The notes beneath the pieces were generated by a model. The model was not told the DNA's origin. It did not search any database and saw only the letters and a list, made by a program, of their open reading frames with translations. The position numbers were made by a program, and so were the translations under genes. DNA of 64,000 nucleotides from Halomonas sp. UBA3074 (GTDB lineage Bacteria > Pseudomonadota > Gammaproteobacteria > Pseudomonadales > Halomonadaceae). The stretch is taken from assembly GCF_002366715.1 (NCBI RefSeq), contig NZ_DFBS01000045.1, positions 248,001 to 312,000 on the forward strand. The letters run 5' to 3'. Numbering within the stretch: position 1 is the first letter of the stretch; every line of letters starts with the position of its first letter. This document shows, piece by piece, positions 25,490-34,747 of this stretch.

Positions 25490-27286
25490 ATGAGCGCTTC
25501 TCGCCCCCGAACCCTCGCTGACCTGCAGCGCTGGCGCCGTACCCGCGCCAGGCGCAGTTGGTATAAACGCAGTTTCCGCCTGCAGGTAATGCTGCTCGTT
25601 GGGCTGCTGCTGGCGGGAATGCTACTGGCCCAGGGCACGTATCTCAATCTTCGCAAGGCCGAAATTATTAGCCAGCAGATGGGCGAGCGAGCGCTGGCGG
25701 TAGCTAAAACGGTGGCTTCAATGCCGCAAATTATCAATGCGTTTGATATCCCTAACCCCGCTTTTATTATCCAGCCGCTGGCAGAGCGCGTACGCCATGA
25801 AACCGGGGCGCGTTATGTGGTGGTAGGTAATGCCCAGAGCATCCGCTACTCGCATCCTGTGCCGGAACGCATCGGGCAACCGATGGTGGGCGGGGACAAT
25901 GACCAAGCGCTGATCCATGGTCAGTTCTATGTCTCCGAGGCGACCGGCTCACTGGGCACCGCCATGCGTGGCAAAGCCCCTATCTGGGATGAAGAGGGCA
26001 ATATCATTGGCCTGGTGTCTGTCGGTTTTATGATGGATCGGGTCGAGATGGACGTGGCGCGCTATAACAGCTTTGGCTGGGTGTTGGTGGCGCTGATGAT
26101 CTGCTTGGGCTTTGCGGGAGCTTACTGGTTATCGCAGCACCTGAAAAAGGTCATTCTAGGCTTGGAGCCCTATGAAATTGCACGACTGGCGATGGAAAAA
26201 GAGGCCATTTTACAGTCGATCCATGAGGGCATTTTGGCGGTTAACCGCGAAGGCCATATCACCCTGGTCAACCAGCAGGCGCGGCGCTTTCTCAGCCTGG
26301 ACGACGAGCATGTGCTGTTAGGGCAACCCATTCGTGAGGTGGTGCCCAATTCGCGCTTGCTAGAGGTACTCCGGCGCGGTGAACAGGAATTTGACCAGGA
26401 GATGTGGCTAGGTGACCACCCGGTGGTGGTTAATCGGGTGCCGATTCTGCACGAGGGAGAGATTGAAGGGGCGGTAGCGACCTTCCGTAGCCGCCGTGAG
26501 ATAGTCGACCTCTCCCATGCGTTGACCCAGGCCAGCCGTGACGTGGACATGCTGCGTGCCCAGGCCCATGAATTTTCCAATAAGCTCTACACCATATCGG
26601 GGTTGCTGCAGTTACAGCGTATCGAGGAAGCATTGGCGCTGATCCACCAGGAAACCGAGCGCGCCCAGGCGCAAATGAGCTTTTTAATGCGCAACGTGGC
26701 CGATGCCGTCCTCAGCGGCACGCTACTCGGTAAGCTTACCCGCGCGCGTGAACTAGGCGTAGCGCTGGAAATCGACGAGCAAAGTTCGCTCTCCTGCCCG
26801 CTAACGTCCACCGGCCAAGAGGTGCTGATGAGCGTAGTGGGAAATCTGCTCGATAACGCCTGCCATGCCGCCCTGCATGGGGCTGGAAAAGACCCCAGCG
26901 TGCGGCTATTTTTCACCGACCTGGGCGAACAGCTCTTGATCGAAGTCGAGGATAATGGGCCAGGGGTGCCTACTGAGCTCGCCGAGACGATTTTCCAAGA
27001 AGGTTTTTCGACCAAAACGGGCAAGCACCAAGGTATTGGCCTAGCGTTGGTCGCCAGGCTCTGCCGTCAATATGGCGGCGCTGTTACCCTGGAAGAGAGT
27101 GAGCTGGGCGGGGCGTGCTTTATCGCCGTGCTTGACCGCTCGCTATGCCAAAATAGCCCAGATAGCGATCTTAACGATTATTTCAAAGACGATCTTAACC
27201 ATCATTCCAAAGACGGTCTCAACGACGAACTCAATAACAATTCCAAAAACAGTGGCCATAGCGGCGAGGGGAAACGCGATGTCTGA
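25490..27286 (+). CDS. Sensor histidine kinase, CitA/DcuS family
   Basis: Two membrane helices (about 32-52 and 190-212 from the chosen start) flank a periplasmic PASTA-like PAS/Cache domain of about 140 residues with GxARYVVVGN and GSLGTAMRGKAPI, the CitA/DcuS ligand fold. A cytoplasmic PAS (about 240-330) precedes the kinase core. The phospho-accepting His is in AHEFSNKLYTISGLLQL; N box NLLDNACHAAL, G1 VEDNGPG and G2 GIGLALV are intact. The start is uncertain: ATG 25490 is taken, but 25460 is possible. It overlaps the response regulator by eight bases and lies upstream of tctCBA, so it probably senses a carboxylate. The C-terminus has an unusual Asn/Asp repeat tail. Confidence 0.9.
   Translation: MSASRPRTLADLQRWRRTRARRSWYKRSFRLQVMLLVGLLLAGMLLAQGTYLNLRKAEIISQQMGERALAVAKTVASMPQIINAFDIPNPAFIIQPLAERVRHETGARYVVVGNAQSIRYSHPVPERIGQPMVGGDNDQALIHGQFYVSEATGSLGTAMRGKAPIWDEEGNIIGLVSVGFMMDRVEMDVARYNSFGWVLVALMICLGFAGAYWLSQHLKKVILGLEPYEIARLAMEKEAILQSIHEGILAVNREGHITLVNQQARRFLSLDDEHVLLGQPIREVVPNSRLLEVLRRGEQEFDQEMWLGDHPVVVNRVPILHEGEIEGAVATFRSRREIVDLSHALTQASRDVDMLRAQAHEFSNKLYTISGLLQLQRIEEALALIHQETERAQAQMSFLMRNVADAVLSGTLLGKLTRARELGVALEIDEQSSLSCPLTSTGQEVLMSVVGNLLDNACHAALHGAGKDPSVRLFFTDLGEQLLIEVEDNGPGVPTELAETIFQEGFSTKTGKHQGIGLALVARLCRQYGGAVTLEESELGGACFIAVLDRSLCQNSPDSDLNDYFKDDLNHHSKDGLNDELNNNSKNSGHSGEGKRDV
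27167..27250 (+). repeat. Degenerate 24-bp tandem repeats at the 3' end of the kinase gene
   Basis: Units at 27167-27190, 27191-27214 and 27227-27250, with a half unit between the last two. They encode DLNDYFKD, DLNHHSKD, GLND, ELNNNSKN, a pattern (D/E)LNxxxK(D/N), appended after the G2 box of the kinase. Confidence 0.75.
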
Positions 27287-28016
27287 TAGGCAATACGGTA
27301 TTTTGGTCGTTGAAGACGACTTTCGCATTGCCGATATCCACAGGGCGTTTATTGAGCAGAGCGAAGGCTTTTATGTGGTGGGCATGGCGCGCAATGGCAG
27401 CGAAGCCAAAACGCTGATGGCGGAACACGCCGCTAACATCCAATTGATTTTGTTAGATGCCTACCTCCCCGATGTCGAAGGCTTGGAGCTGCTGTGGGCG
27501 ATTCGGCGTGACTATGTGCATGTGGATATCGTCATGGTCACTGCTGCACGCGAAGTGGAAACCATCAGCGAGGCGCTGCGTGGCGGGGTATTTGACTACC
27601 TTATCAAGCCCATTGAAGCCGCCCGAATGGCCCAAATGCTGACCCGCTTTCGCCGCGAGCGTGAAGCGCTTGCCAATCGTGCCGAGATGAATCAAGACGA
27701 GTTGGATCATGTGCTGTCGCGCTTACAGCCAGGCGAGGCGTCGCGAGCAAAAAGCCAGTCACTATCACTGCCTAAAGGCATTGACCGGCTGACGCTACGC
27801 CGGGTGATTGATGCCCTGGCTGAGGCCCATGACTCCCTTACCGCCATGCAAATGGCGCGCATCATGGGGGCTAGCCGCTCCACCGCGCGCCGCTATTTAG
27901 AATATCTAGTTGCCGAGCAGGCGGTAAGTGCTGAGCTGGGCTATGGTGACGTAGGGCGGCCCGAACGTCGCTATCGGCTGTTGAAGGCGGCACATGACTG
28001 GCTAGATTCTCTATAA
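27279..28016 (+). CDS. Response regulator, CitB/DcuR family
   Basis: A 245-residue regulator. The receiver domain (6-125) has acidic D13/D14, phospho-acceptor D60 (LLDAYLPD), T88 and K110. The C-terminal part (about 165-240) is a winged-helix DNA-binding domain with MGASRSTARRYLEYLV, typical of DcuR/CitB rather than OmpR regulators. The ATG at 27279 lies inside the end of the kinase gene with GAGGGG upstream, so kinase and regulator are translationally coupled. It is the obvious regulator of tctCBA, which starts 172 bases downstream. Confidence 0.92.
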   Translation: MSDRQYGILVVEDDFRIADIHRAFIEQSEGFYVVGMARNGSEAKTLMAEHAANIQLILLDAYLPDVEGLELLWAIRRDYVHVDIVMVTAAREVETISEALRGGVFDYLIKPIEAARMAQMLTRFRREREALANRAEMNQDELDHVLSRLQPGEASRAKSQSLSLPKGIDRLTLRRVIDALAEAHDSLTAMQMARIMGASRSTARRYLEYLVAEQAVSAELGYGDVGRPERRYRLLKAAHDWLDSL

Positions 28017-28040
28017 GAAAGTGCTGTGAGCTAGCAGGCG

Positions 28041-28058
28041 TGAACAAAATGAACAAAA
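28041..28058. promoter_or_regulatory. Tandem 9-bp repeat upstream of tctC, candidate regulator site
   Basis: TGAACAAAA occurs twice head to tail. It sits between the response regulator gene and tctC in an AT-rich stretch, as expected for binding sites of CitB/DcuR-type regulators. Confidence 0.4.
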
Positions 28059-28188
28059 TGCTCTTAAAGAACTTTTTGTCTTTTATGCGCACAAGCTTGT
28101 CGGTCAGGGTAGCGGTCTTCTAACGTTCGCGGCGTGCAGTCTCACAATAAGACGCCCCATACAACAACACTGACACGTGGAGAACGCC

Positions 28189-29190
28189 ATGATCATTAAG
28201 CCTTCCTTTAAGTATTTAACGTTGCTGGCCCTTCCGTTAGCGACGCTTACCACTTTTGCTAGTACCGCTGCAGCCTTCGAGCCAGAAGGAAAGGTGGAGT
28301 GTATTGCGCCGTCTGATCCGGGTGGCGGCTGGGATTTTACCTGCCGCAGCGTAGGTAACGTCATGCAGGAACTTGATTTGGTTCCGGCGAACGTGCAAAC
28401 CATCAACATGGCTGGCGCCGGTGGTGGTGTCGCGTTTGCCCATACTGTCAGCAAGCGCGCCGGCGACGACCACCTACTGGTTGCCGCGTCTACCGCCACG
28501 ACCACTCGTTTGGCCCAAGGCCAATTCCCAGGGTTGTCGGCAGATCAGGTCAATTGGATCGGCGCCCTTGGGGCGGATTACGGGATTATTGCCGTGGCCG
28601 CTGATTCCGAAATTGATGACCTCAATGAACTCATGGAATCGCTGAAGGAAGATCCTCGCAGCGTTAAGTTTGCGGGTGGTAGCGCCAAAGGCGGATGGGA
28701 TCATCTCAAAGTGCTGATCGCCGCTCAGGCAGCTGACGTCGAGAACCTTCCGCGCATTGCCTACCTCTCGTACAACAACGGTGGCGAAGCATTAACCCAA
28801 GTAATCGGTGGCCACGTGGACGCCTTTACCGGGGATATCACTGAAGCCCAAGGGTTTATGGAGTCTGGCGATTTACGTGTCCTAGCGGTTCTGTCTGAAG
28901 AGCGCCTACCTGGGGACATGGCGGACGTACCCACTGCCCGCGAACAAGGCATCGACGCTATTGGTCCCAACTGGCGCGGCTTTTATATGCCGGCGGATGT
29001 CTCTGAAGAGGCTGAAGCGTATTGGACCGATGCCATGGACACTATTTATGAGAGTGAAGAGTGGCAGAGTGTCATGACGCAGAACGGCTTGATGCCATTT
29101 CACATGACCGCTGGCGAGTTCGAGGAGTTCGTACTCAACCAGATCAATGAGATTGAACAGCTTTCTAAAGATATTGGGTTAATTCAGTAA
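28189..29190 (+). CDS. tctC: Tripartite tricarboxylate transporter, periplasmic binding protein
   Basis: The extracytoplasmic receptor of the TctCBA secondary transporter, 333 residues from ATG 28189 (GGAG six bases upstream). The signal peptide ends STAAAF. Typical Bug/TctC features: an opening CIAPSDPGGGWDFTCR that forms the carboxylate-binding loop, NMAGAGGGVAFAH, KFAGGSAKGGWDH and GPNWRGFYMP. The ligand is a di- or tricarboxylate; citrate is the family prototype but Bug proteins vary widely. Confidence 0.92.
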   Translation: MIIKPSFKYLTLLALPLATLTTFASTAAAFEPEGKVECIAPSDPGGGWDFTCRSVGNVMQELDLVPANVQTINMAGAGGGVAFAHTVSKRAGDDHLLVAASTATTTRLAQGQFPGLSADQVNWIGALGADYGIIAVAADSEIDDLNELMESLKEDPRSVKFAGGSAKGGWDHLKVLIAAQAADVENLPRIAYLSYNNGGEALTQVIGGHVDAFTGDITEAQGFMESGDLRVLAVLSEERLPGDMADVPTAREQGIDAIGPNWRGFYMPADVSEEAEAYWTDAMDTIYESEEWQSVMTQNGLMPFHMTAGEFEEFVLNQINEIEQLSKDIGLIQ

Positions 29191-29642
29191 TGACTTTCAA
29201 CGACCGCATCTTTGGGGTCCTGATGATCGTCCTGGCCGTCGCGTACGGCTGGGCCGCAACTCAGTTCCCGGAACCGTTTGGTGGGGCCGAAGCCGTTGGC
29301 CCTGACACTTTTCCGAAGTTGCTTGCCGTGGTGCTGGCCATTTCCAGTCTTTATCTGATTGTACGCCCTGATCCTGATAATGCGTGGCCTTGGAGCCGTA
29401 CCGGTATCGAGCTAATCATCGCCGTCGTGGTGCTGATCTTTTACGCCATGCTGCTACAGCCGCTGGGCTTTATTATTAGCACGACGCTTGCTGTGGGAAC
29501 GCTTTGCTGGCGCATGGGGGCTCGGCCGCTCAATGCTTACATGACCGGGGCAGTCTCGGCAGTGGTGGTGTACTTTCTGTTTAGTTTTGCACTTGATCTC
29601 GCCTTACCGCTGGGTCTGTTGTCATTCCTGGAGGTGAACTGA
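29190..29642 (+). CDS. tctB: Tripartite tricarboxylate transporter, small membrane subunit
   Basis: 150 residues with four hydrophobic helices, equivalent to the small subunit TctB. The ATG overlaps the tctC stop (TAATG). The N-terminal half has the usual GPDTFPKLLAVVLAISSLYLI, and the C-terminal half is a pair of long helices. It is required with TctA to form the sodium-coupled membrane part. Confidence 0.9.
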   Translation: MTFNDRIFGVLMIVLAVAYGWAATQFPEPFGGAEAVGPDTFPKLLAVVLAISSLYLIVRPDPDNAWPWSRTGIELIIAVVVLIFYAMLLQPLGFIISTTLAVGTLCWRMGARPLNAYMTGAVSAVVVYFLFSFALDLALPLGLLSFLEVN

Positions 29643-31171
29643 TGGAAACTCTCGGTTACCTAATGGATGGTTTTGGCGTTGCTCTGCAGCCCCATAACCT
29701 GATGTTCGCCTTGCTAGGTGCTTTTCTGGGCACCTTGATCGGCGCCTTGCCGGGGTTGGGCCCGGCCAATGGCGTGGCCATCCTGATCCCACTGGCGTTC
29801 AGTCTGGGGCTTGCCCCGGAAACGGCCCTGATTATGCTGACCTCAGTGTATGCGGGTGCTATGTACGGGGGACGTATCTCATCGATTCTGTTGAATATTC
29901 CCGGCGATGAACCCGCCATGATGACCTGTCTTGACGGTTATCCGATGGCACAGAAGGGCAAGGCTTCCGAGGCGCTGGCGATCTCAGCCGTGGCCTCTTT
30001 TATCGGTAGCCTTATCGCCACTGTTGGTTTGATTCTGCTGGCGCCACTGTTGGCTAATTTTGCCTTAACGTTCGGCCCCGCAGAATATTTTGCACTCTTC
30101 CTGCTGGCGTTCGCTACCTTAGGCGGTATTACCGGTAAAAATCCCATCAAAACAGTGGTTGCCGCCTGTATTGGTCTAATGATCGCTACGGTGGGTATCG
30201 ACAATACTGGCGTTCAGCGTTACACCTTCGGCGTGCTAGAGCTCTTTGAAGGCGTTGACTTCATCATCGCTATCGTCGGTCTATTTGCCATTTCCGAGCT
30301 GCTGTTCTTCATCGAAGAGCGTGCAGGTGGTGGTAAGGAAAAGATGAAGGTCAACAAGCTTTCACTCTCTTGGAAGGATATACGCGACATTCTACCCACC
30401 AGTTTCCGTGGAGGAGTGCTGGGGTTTGTGGCCGGTGTGCTACCGGGCGCCGGTGCTTCGCTGGGTAGCTTCATCAGCTATACCCTTGAAAAACGTGTGT
30501 TAGGTAAGAAAGGCTATTTCGGACAAGGCGACCCGCGTGGTGTGGCGGCGCCTGAAGCGGGTAACAATGGCGCGTCCAGTGGTGCACTGGTTCCTATGTT
30601 GACACTGGGTGTACCGGGTAGCGGCACCACAGCGGTACTGCTAGCACTATTGATTTCGTTGAATATCACCCCTGGGCCGTTGATGTTCACCCAGAATGCC
30701 GACATCGTTTGGGGCGTGATCGCGGCGCTGTTGATTGGTAACTTCTTATTGCTGATCCTCAACATTCCGTTGGTGGGCATCTTCGTCAAACTGCTGTCCG
30801 TACCACCCATGTACCTGCTGCCGATCGTTACGATGATTGCCTTCGTGGGTATCTACTCTATCAGTAACACTATCTTTGACCTCTACTTCATGGTGGCCTT
30901 TGGGGTAGGCGGTTATGTTCTGCGCAAGCTTGAGATTCCGCTGGTACCAGTGATTCTTGGCTTGTTGTTGGGGCCTGAGATGGAGAAGAACTTACGCCAT
31001 GCCATGGATATCTCTGATGGCGACTGGATGATTCTTTGGGATAGCGGCTTGGCTATCGGGCTTTGGGTCTTTGCAGGTTTAGGCTTGATCTTGCCTTATA
31101 TTGTGGGTCCCCTCCTGCGTCGTGGAATGAAGGGAAAAACACCCTCTTCAGGCTCGCCTGAAAGCGATTGA
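29642..31171 (+). CDS. tctA: Tripartite tricarboxylate transporter, large membrane subunit
   Basis: 509 residues with about twelve helices. It carries the family motifs GALPGLGPANGVAILIPL, YAGAMYGGRISSILLNIPG and TLGVPGSGTTAVLLALL, the two halves of the inverted-repeat transporter core. The start overlaps the tctB stop by one base. It is followed by a good terminator, closing the tctCBA operon and separating it from urtA. Confidence 0.95.
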   Translation: METLGYLMDGFGVALQPHNLMFALLGAFLGTLIGALPGLGPANGVAILIPLAFSLGLAPETALIMLTSVYAGAMYGGRISSILLNIPGDEPAMMTCLDGYPMAQKGKASEALAISAVASFIGSLIATVGLILLAPLLANFALTFGPAEYFALFLLAFATLGGITGKNPIKTVVAACIGLMIATVGIDNTGVQRYTFGVLELFEGVDFIIAIVGLFAISELLFFIEERAGGGKEKMKVNKLSLSWKDIRDILPTSFRGGVLGFVAGVLPGAGASLGSFISYTLEKRVLGKKGYFGQGDPRGVAAPEAGNNGASSGALVPMLTLGVPGSGTTAVLLALLISLNITPGPLMFTQNADIVWGVIAALLIGNFLLLILNIPLVGIFVKLLSVPPMYLLPIVTMIAFVGIYSISNTIFDLYFMVAFGVGGYVLRKLEIPLVPVILGLLLGPEMEKNLRHAMDISDGDWMILWDSGLAIGLWVFAGLGLILPYIVGPLLRRGMKGKTPSSGSPESD

Positions 31172-31195
31172 TACTTAAAGAGGTCAATCTTGAAC

Positions 31196-31232
31196 AACGG
31201 GACGTCGGCGAAAGTTGGCGCCCCGTTTTTTT
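31196..31232 (+). terminator. Intrinsic terminator after tctA
   Basis: AACGGGACG... at 31196 pairs imperfectly with GCCCCGTT at about 31219-31227 and is followed by seven T residues. Confidence 0.75.
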
Positions 31233-31350
31233 ATTTACAATAATACCTTTAGAAGCCGTCAAAACTGTGTTGTGTTGACCTTGTCGTTTGTAACTGATCA
31301 GTAAGTATTAAGTAATTAACCAGAATACAAAAAGACCAGAGCGCCTATAT

Positions 31351-31419
31351 GGTGCACTGAAACTTATTGGTGCATTGATGGCGTGCTTTAGTCGCCGTTT
31401 TGCGCTGTATATTGGTGCA
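31351..31419 (+). promoter_or_regulatory. NtrC-type sites upstream of urtA
   Basis: GGTGCA occurs at 31351, 31369 and 31414. The last is part of GCTGTATATTGGTGC (31404-31418), matching 13 of 15 positions of the NtrC consensus GCACTATATTGGTGC; the middle one matches 11 of 15. They lie 75-145 bases upstream of the sigma-54 promoter. The remaining stretch from the tctA terminator to here is AT-rich with nothing else recognisable. Confidence 0.6.
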
Positions 31420-31494
31420 TGGGGTTATATTTGAGAATAATTTAAGACTGCTAAGTGGTTGATTTGGTAATTTAAAGCGGACGCTGTGCCAAAC

Positions 31495-31511
31495 TGGCGC
31501 ACCCCTTGCAA
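31495..31511 (+). promoter_or_regulatory. Sigma-54 promoter for the urt operon
   Basis: TGGCGCACCCCTTGCAA: GG and GC exactly ten bases apart, with a perfect TTGCAA at -12. It is 100 bases upstream of the urtA start. Confidence 0.75.
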
Positions 31512-31611
31512 GTATTAATGGCTAGTGGACGTATTGAGGAGTTTCCAACCGGCTCCTTGAATGCGAAGCCAATAAACAAGCCCCAGAGATAAGGGGTGCA
31601 AGGAGGTTCAA

Positions 31612-33003
31612 GTGACCACATTGCAGCACAATACCCATACTCGCTCGACGCTCTCTTACCAACAACAAGTGCGCTCAAGCCGCTCGCCTGGCCGTTTCAC
31701 CACCGCCCTACTGACTGCCGCCATTATGGGCGCCAGCGCCCAAGCCGTCGCACAAGACGATGACCCCATCAAAGTCGGTATCCTGCACTCCCTTTCGGGC
31801 ACCATGGCGATTAGCGAAACGGTTCTGAAAGACACTGTCGAAATGCTCATCGAACAGCAGAACGAAGCCGGTGGCCTGCTGGGCCGCCAGTTAGAGGCCG
31901 TGGTGGTGGATCCTGCCTCCAACTGGCCGCTGTTTGCCGAACGTGCTCGTGAGCTATTGGCACAAGAAGAAGTCGACGTCATCTTCGGTAACTGGACCTC
32001 GGTATCGCGTAAATCGGTACTGCCCGTCGTTGAGGAACTCAACGGCCTGCTGTTCTACCCGGTGCAGTATGAAGGCGAAGAGTCATCGGAAAACGTCTTC
32101 TACACGGGTGCGGCACCTAACCAGCAGGCGATTCCTGCGGTTGAATACCTAATCAATGAAGTGGGTATCGAGCGCTTTGCGCTGGTCGGTACCGACTATG
32201 TCTACCCGCGCACCACCAACCGTATCCTCGAAGCGTTCCTCAAGGATGAGCACGGCATCGCGGATGAGGACATCATGGTCAACTACACGCCGTTCGGTCA
32301 CTCCGATTGGCAGAACATCGTGGCGGAAATTCGCCGTTTCGGTGAAGAGGGCAAACCAACTGCGGTGATATCGACCGTGAACGGCGACGCCAACGTGCCG
32401 TTTTACACCGAGCTTTCCAACCAGGGCATCGATGCGGCCGATATTCCGGTCATCGCCTTCTCGGTGGGTGAGCAGGAGCTGACCGGTATCGATACCGCGC
32501 CGCTAGTGGGTCACTTGGCTGCCTGGAACTACTTCATGAGCGTCGATAACGACGACAACTACGACTTTATCGATGCCTGGATCGAGTACACCGGCGACGA
32601 TATGGCCGTGACCAACGACCCAATGGAAGCGCACTACATTGGTTTCAACATGTGGGCCGAAGCGGTTCGCAAAGCGGGCACCACGGATGTCGATACGGTG
32701 AAAGACGCCATTATTGGTGTCACCGTGCCTAACCTCTCCGGCGGCTATGCGGCGATGATGCCCAACCACCACATCACCAAGCCGGTACTGATTGGTGAAA
32801 TTCAGGATAACGGTCAGTTCGATATCGTTTGGCAGACGCCGTCTACCGTGGCGGGCGATGCCTGGTCTGACTACCTGCCTGGCTCGCGTGACCTGATTGC
32901 CGATTGGCGCAAGCCGATGGAGTGCGGCAACTTTAACGTCGTTAACGGCTCGTGCGGTGGCAGCACCGCAGCAGAAGAAGCCGAAGCGGCACTCGCTGAG
33001 TAA
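31612..33003 (+). CDS. urtA: Urea ABC transporter, substrate-binding protein
   Basis: 463 residues from a GTG that follows AAGGAGG. An unusually long N-terminal leader (about 45 residues) ends at AQAVAQDDD, then the mature protein starts IKVGILHSLSGTMAISE, the standard UrtA opening. LLFYPVQYEGEESSENVFYTGA and NWTSVSRKSVLPVVE mark it as UrtA rather than amide-binding AmiC. It captures urea at low concentration in the periplasm and delivers it to UrtBC. It is the first gene of urtABCDE under NtrC/sigma-54 control. Confidence 0.95.
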   Translation: MTTLQHNTHTRSTLSYQQQVRSSRSPGRFTTALLTAAIMGASAQAVAQDDDPIKVGILHSLSGTMAISETVLKDTVEMLIEQQNEAGGLLGRQLEAVVVDPASNWPLFAERARELLAQEEVDVIFGNWTSVSRKSVLPVVEELNGLLFYPVQYEGEESSENVFYTGAAPNQQAIPAVEYLINEVGIERFALVGTDYVYPRTTNRILEAFLKDEHGIADEDIMVNYTPFGHSDWQNIVAEIRRFGEEGKPTAVISTVNGDANVPFYTELSNQGIDAADIPVIAFSVGEQELTGIDTAPLVGHLAAWNYFMSVDNDDNYDFIDAWIEYTGDDMAVTNDPMEAHYIGFNMWAEAVRKAGTTDVDTVKDAIIGVTVPNLSGGYAAMMPNHHITKPVLIGEIQDNGQFDIVWQTPSTVAGDAWSDYLPGSRDLIADWRKPMECGNFNVVNGSCGGSTAAEEAEAALAE

Positions 33004-33014
33004 GGCATCAACTC

Positions 33015-33052
33015 CCTTGCCGCGCCGTTATTTTGAGGTTGGCGCGGCAAGG
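33015..33052 (+). repeat. Strong hairpin between urtA and urtB
   Basis: CCTTGCCGCGCC (33015-33026) and GGCGCGGCAAGG (33041-33052), 12 bp without mismatch, 14-base loop, no T tract. Placed after the binding-protein gene, it probably protects urtA mRNA or trims readthrough so that the binding protein is made in excess of the membrane parts. Confidence 0.7.
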
Positions 33053-33109
33053 AGCACGCTATCTTTCCCTCTTAGATAACCGTTTTTAAATAACCAAAGG
33101 AAGAACCCC

Positions 33110-34744
33110 ATGAGGCGTTTCCTTTCCTTGGCGCTGCTCTGCTTCCTGCTGTTGGGGGCCACCCTCACCGCGCAGGCACAAACAGACACCGCTAACAACG
33201 CTGGTTCTGACAATACGGGCGCTAACGACAGTGCCGCCCTTGAATTGCTAGAAGCACTGGACGTTGAGTCCTACACCGCCAAAGGCGAAGCCATCACCGC
33301 GATTTTGCAAAGTGACGATGAGCGCGCTCGTGATTGGCTGCAGGCCTTGCTGGATGGCCGCCTACAGCGCACCGAAGACGGCCGCTTTGTACTGGTATTG
33401 GAAAACCGCGGCCGCGACTGGCCGGTAGCCGATGTACTGACCGGCGAAGCGCTGGGTGAAATGTCCCGCCGTGACCTGGAGCGAATCGGCATCAACAACA
33501 ACCTGCGCAATCAGCTGCGCAGTGCCATCGCGGTCGTTGACCTCTACTCGCCTAACGTGGAACGCCGCCGTACATCGGCCGAGCGCCTGCTAGGTGAAGT
33601 AGACGGCGAGTTGGTGCCCACGCTTGATGACTTGATCGAACAGGAAGAGGACGAGCAGGTGCGCTACCGGCTAACTCAAGCCGTGGCGATCTACCGCGCT
33701 GAAGCGGGTGAAATGGCGGGTATTGAAGCGCTGGATGGCAGCCTGCACCCGCGTTCGCGTGTAGCGTTAAGCCGGGCAGCCAGCAGTGATGATCCGGTCG
33801 TCGCCAATGCCGCTGCCGCTTCCCTGGCGGGTATCGAGCAGCAGCTCAAGCTCAATCGCGGCCTGGAAACCCTCTATTTCGGTTTGAGCCTGGGTTCGGT
33901 GCTGGTGCTGGCCGCCATTGGCTTGGCGATTACCTTCGGGGTCATGGGCGTTATCAACATGGCCCACGGCGAGCTGATGATGCTGGGCGCCTACACCACC
34001 TGGGCGATGCAGCAACTGCTGCCCGGCCAGCCGGGTTTGGCGTTGATTCTATCGATTCCCGCAGGCTTTATGGTTGCCGCCTTAGCGGGCGTAGCGATCG
34101 AACGGGGCGTGATTCAATTCCTCAAAGGCCGTCCGCTGGAAACCCTGCTAGCCACCTTCGGTATCAGCCTGATTTTGCAGCAGCTGGTGCGCACGGTGAT
34201 TTCACCGCTCAACCGTACCGTCATCACCCCCGAGTGGATGAGTGGTTCATTGGTAGTGAATGATGCGCTGTCGCTGACGCTCAACCGCATGTACGTGCTT
34301 GGCTTTGCGCTGGTGGTGTTTGCCGGCTTGATGATGATCATGCGCCGCACCCGGCTGGGGCTAGAGGTACGTGCTGTGACCCAGAACCGCGCCATGGCAC
34401 GCTCCATGGGCATTCGCGCGACTCGCGTCGATATCATGACCTTTGCATTAGGTTCGGGTGTGGCCGGGCTTGCCGGTGTCGCGCTCTCCCAGCTTACCAA
34501 CGTAGGCCCTAACCTGGGGCAGAACTACATCATCGACTCCTTCATGGTGGTGGTGTTCGGCGGCGTGGGTAATCTGTGGGGCACGCTGGTGGCTGGCCTA
34601 TCGCTGGGGGTGATCAACCAAGTGCTGGAACCATGGGCAGGCGCGGTGTTGGCCAAGATCATCGTGCTGGTCTTCATCATCCTATTCATTCAAAAACGCC
34701 CGCGTGGACTCTTCCCGCAGAAGGGCCGGGCTGCGGAGGGCTAA
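33110..34744 (+). CDS. urtB: Urea ABC transporter permease UrtB
   Basis: 544 residues. A signal peptide (1-23, ending AQAQ) is followed by a soluble periplasmic domain of about 220 residues with alpha-helical repeat character (RRTSAERLLGEVDGELVPTL and the like). A LivH-type permease with GVMGVINMAHGELMMLGAY and VVVFGGVGNLWGTLVAG then occupies the C-terminal 300 residues. The extended N-terminal domain is normal for proteobacterial UrtB and is absent from LivH. It pairs with UrtC to form the channel. Confidence 0.95.
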   Translation: MRRFLSLALLCFLLLGATLTAQAQTDTANNAGSDNTGANDSAALELLEALDVESYTAKGEAITAILQSDDERARDWLQALLDGRLQRTEDGRFVLVLENRGRDWPVADVLTGEALGEMSRRDLERIGINNNLRNQLRSAIAVVDLYSPNVERRRTSAERLLGEVDGELVPTLDDLIEQEEDEQVRYRLTQAVAIYRAEAGEMAGIEALDGSLHPRSRVALSRAASSDDPVVANAAAASLAGIEQQLKLNRGLETLYFGLSLGSVLVLAAIGLAITFGVMGVINMAHGELMMLGAYTTWAMQQLLPGQPGLALILSIPAGFMVAALAGVAIERGVIQFLKGRPLETLLATFGISLILQQLVRTVISPLNRTVITPEWMSGSLVVNDALSLTLNRMYVLGFALVVFAGLMMIMRRTRLGLEVRAVTQNRAMARSMGIRATRVDIMTFALGSGVAGLAGVALSQLTNVGPNLGQNYIIDSFMVVVFGGVGNLWGTLVAGLSLGVINQVLEPWAGAVLAKIIVLVFIILFIQKRPRGLFPQKGRAAEG

Positions 34745-34747
34745 ACG

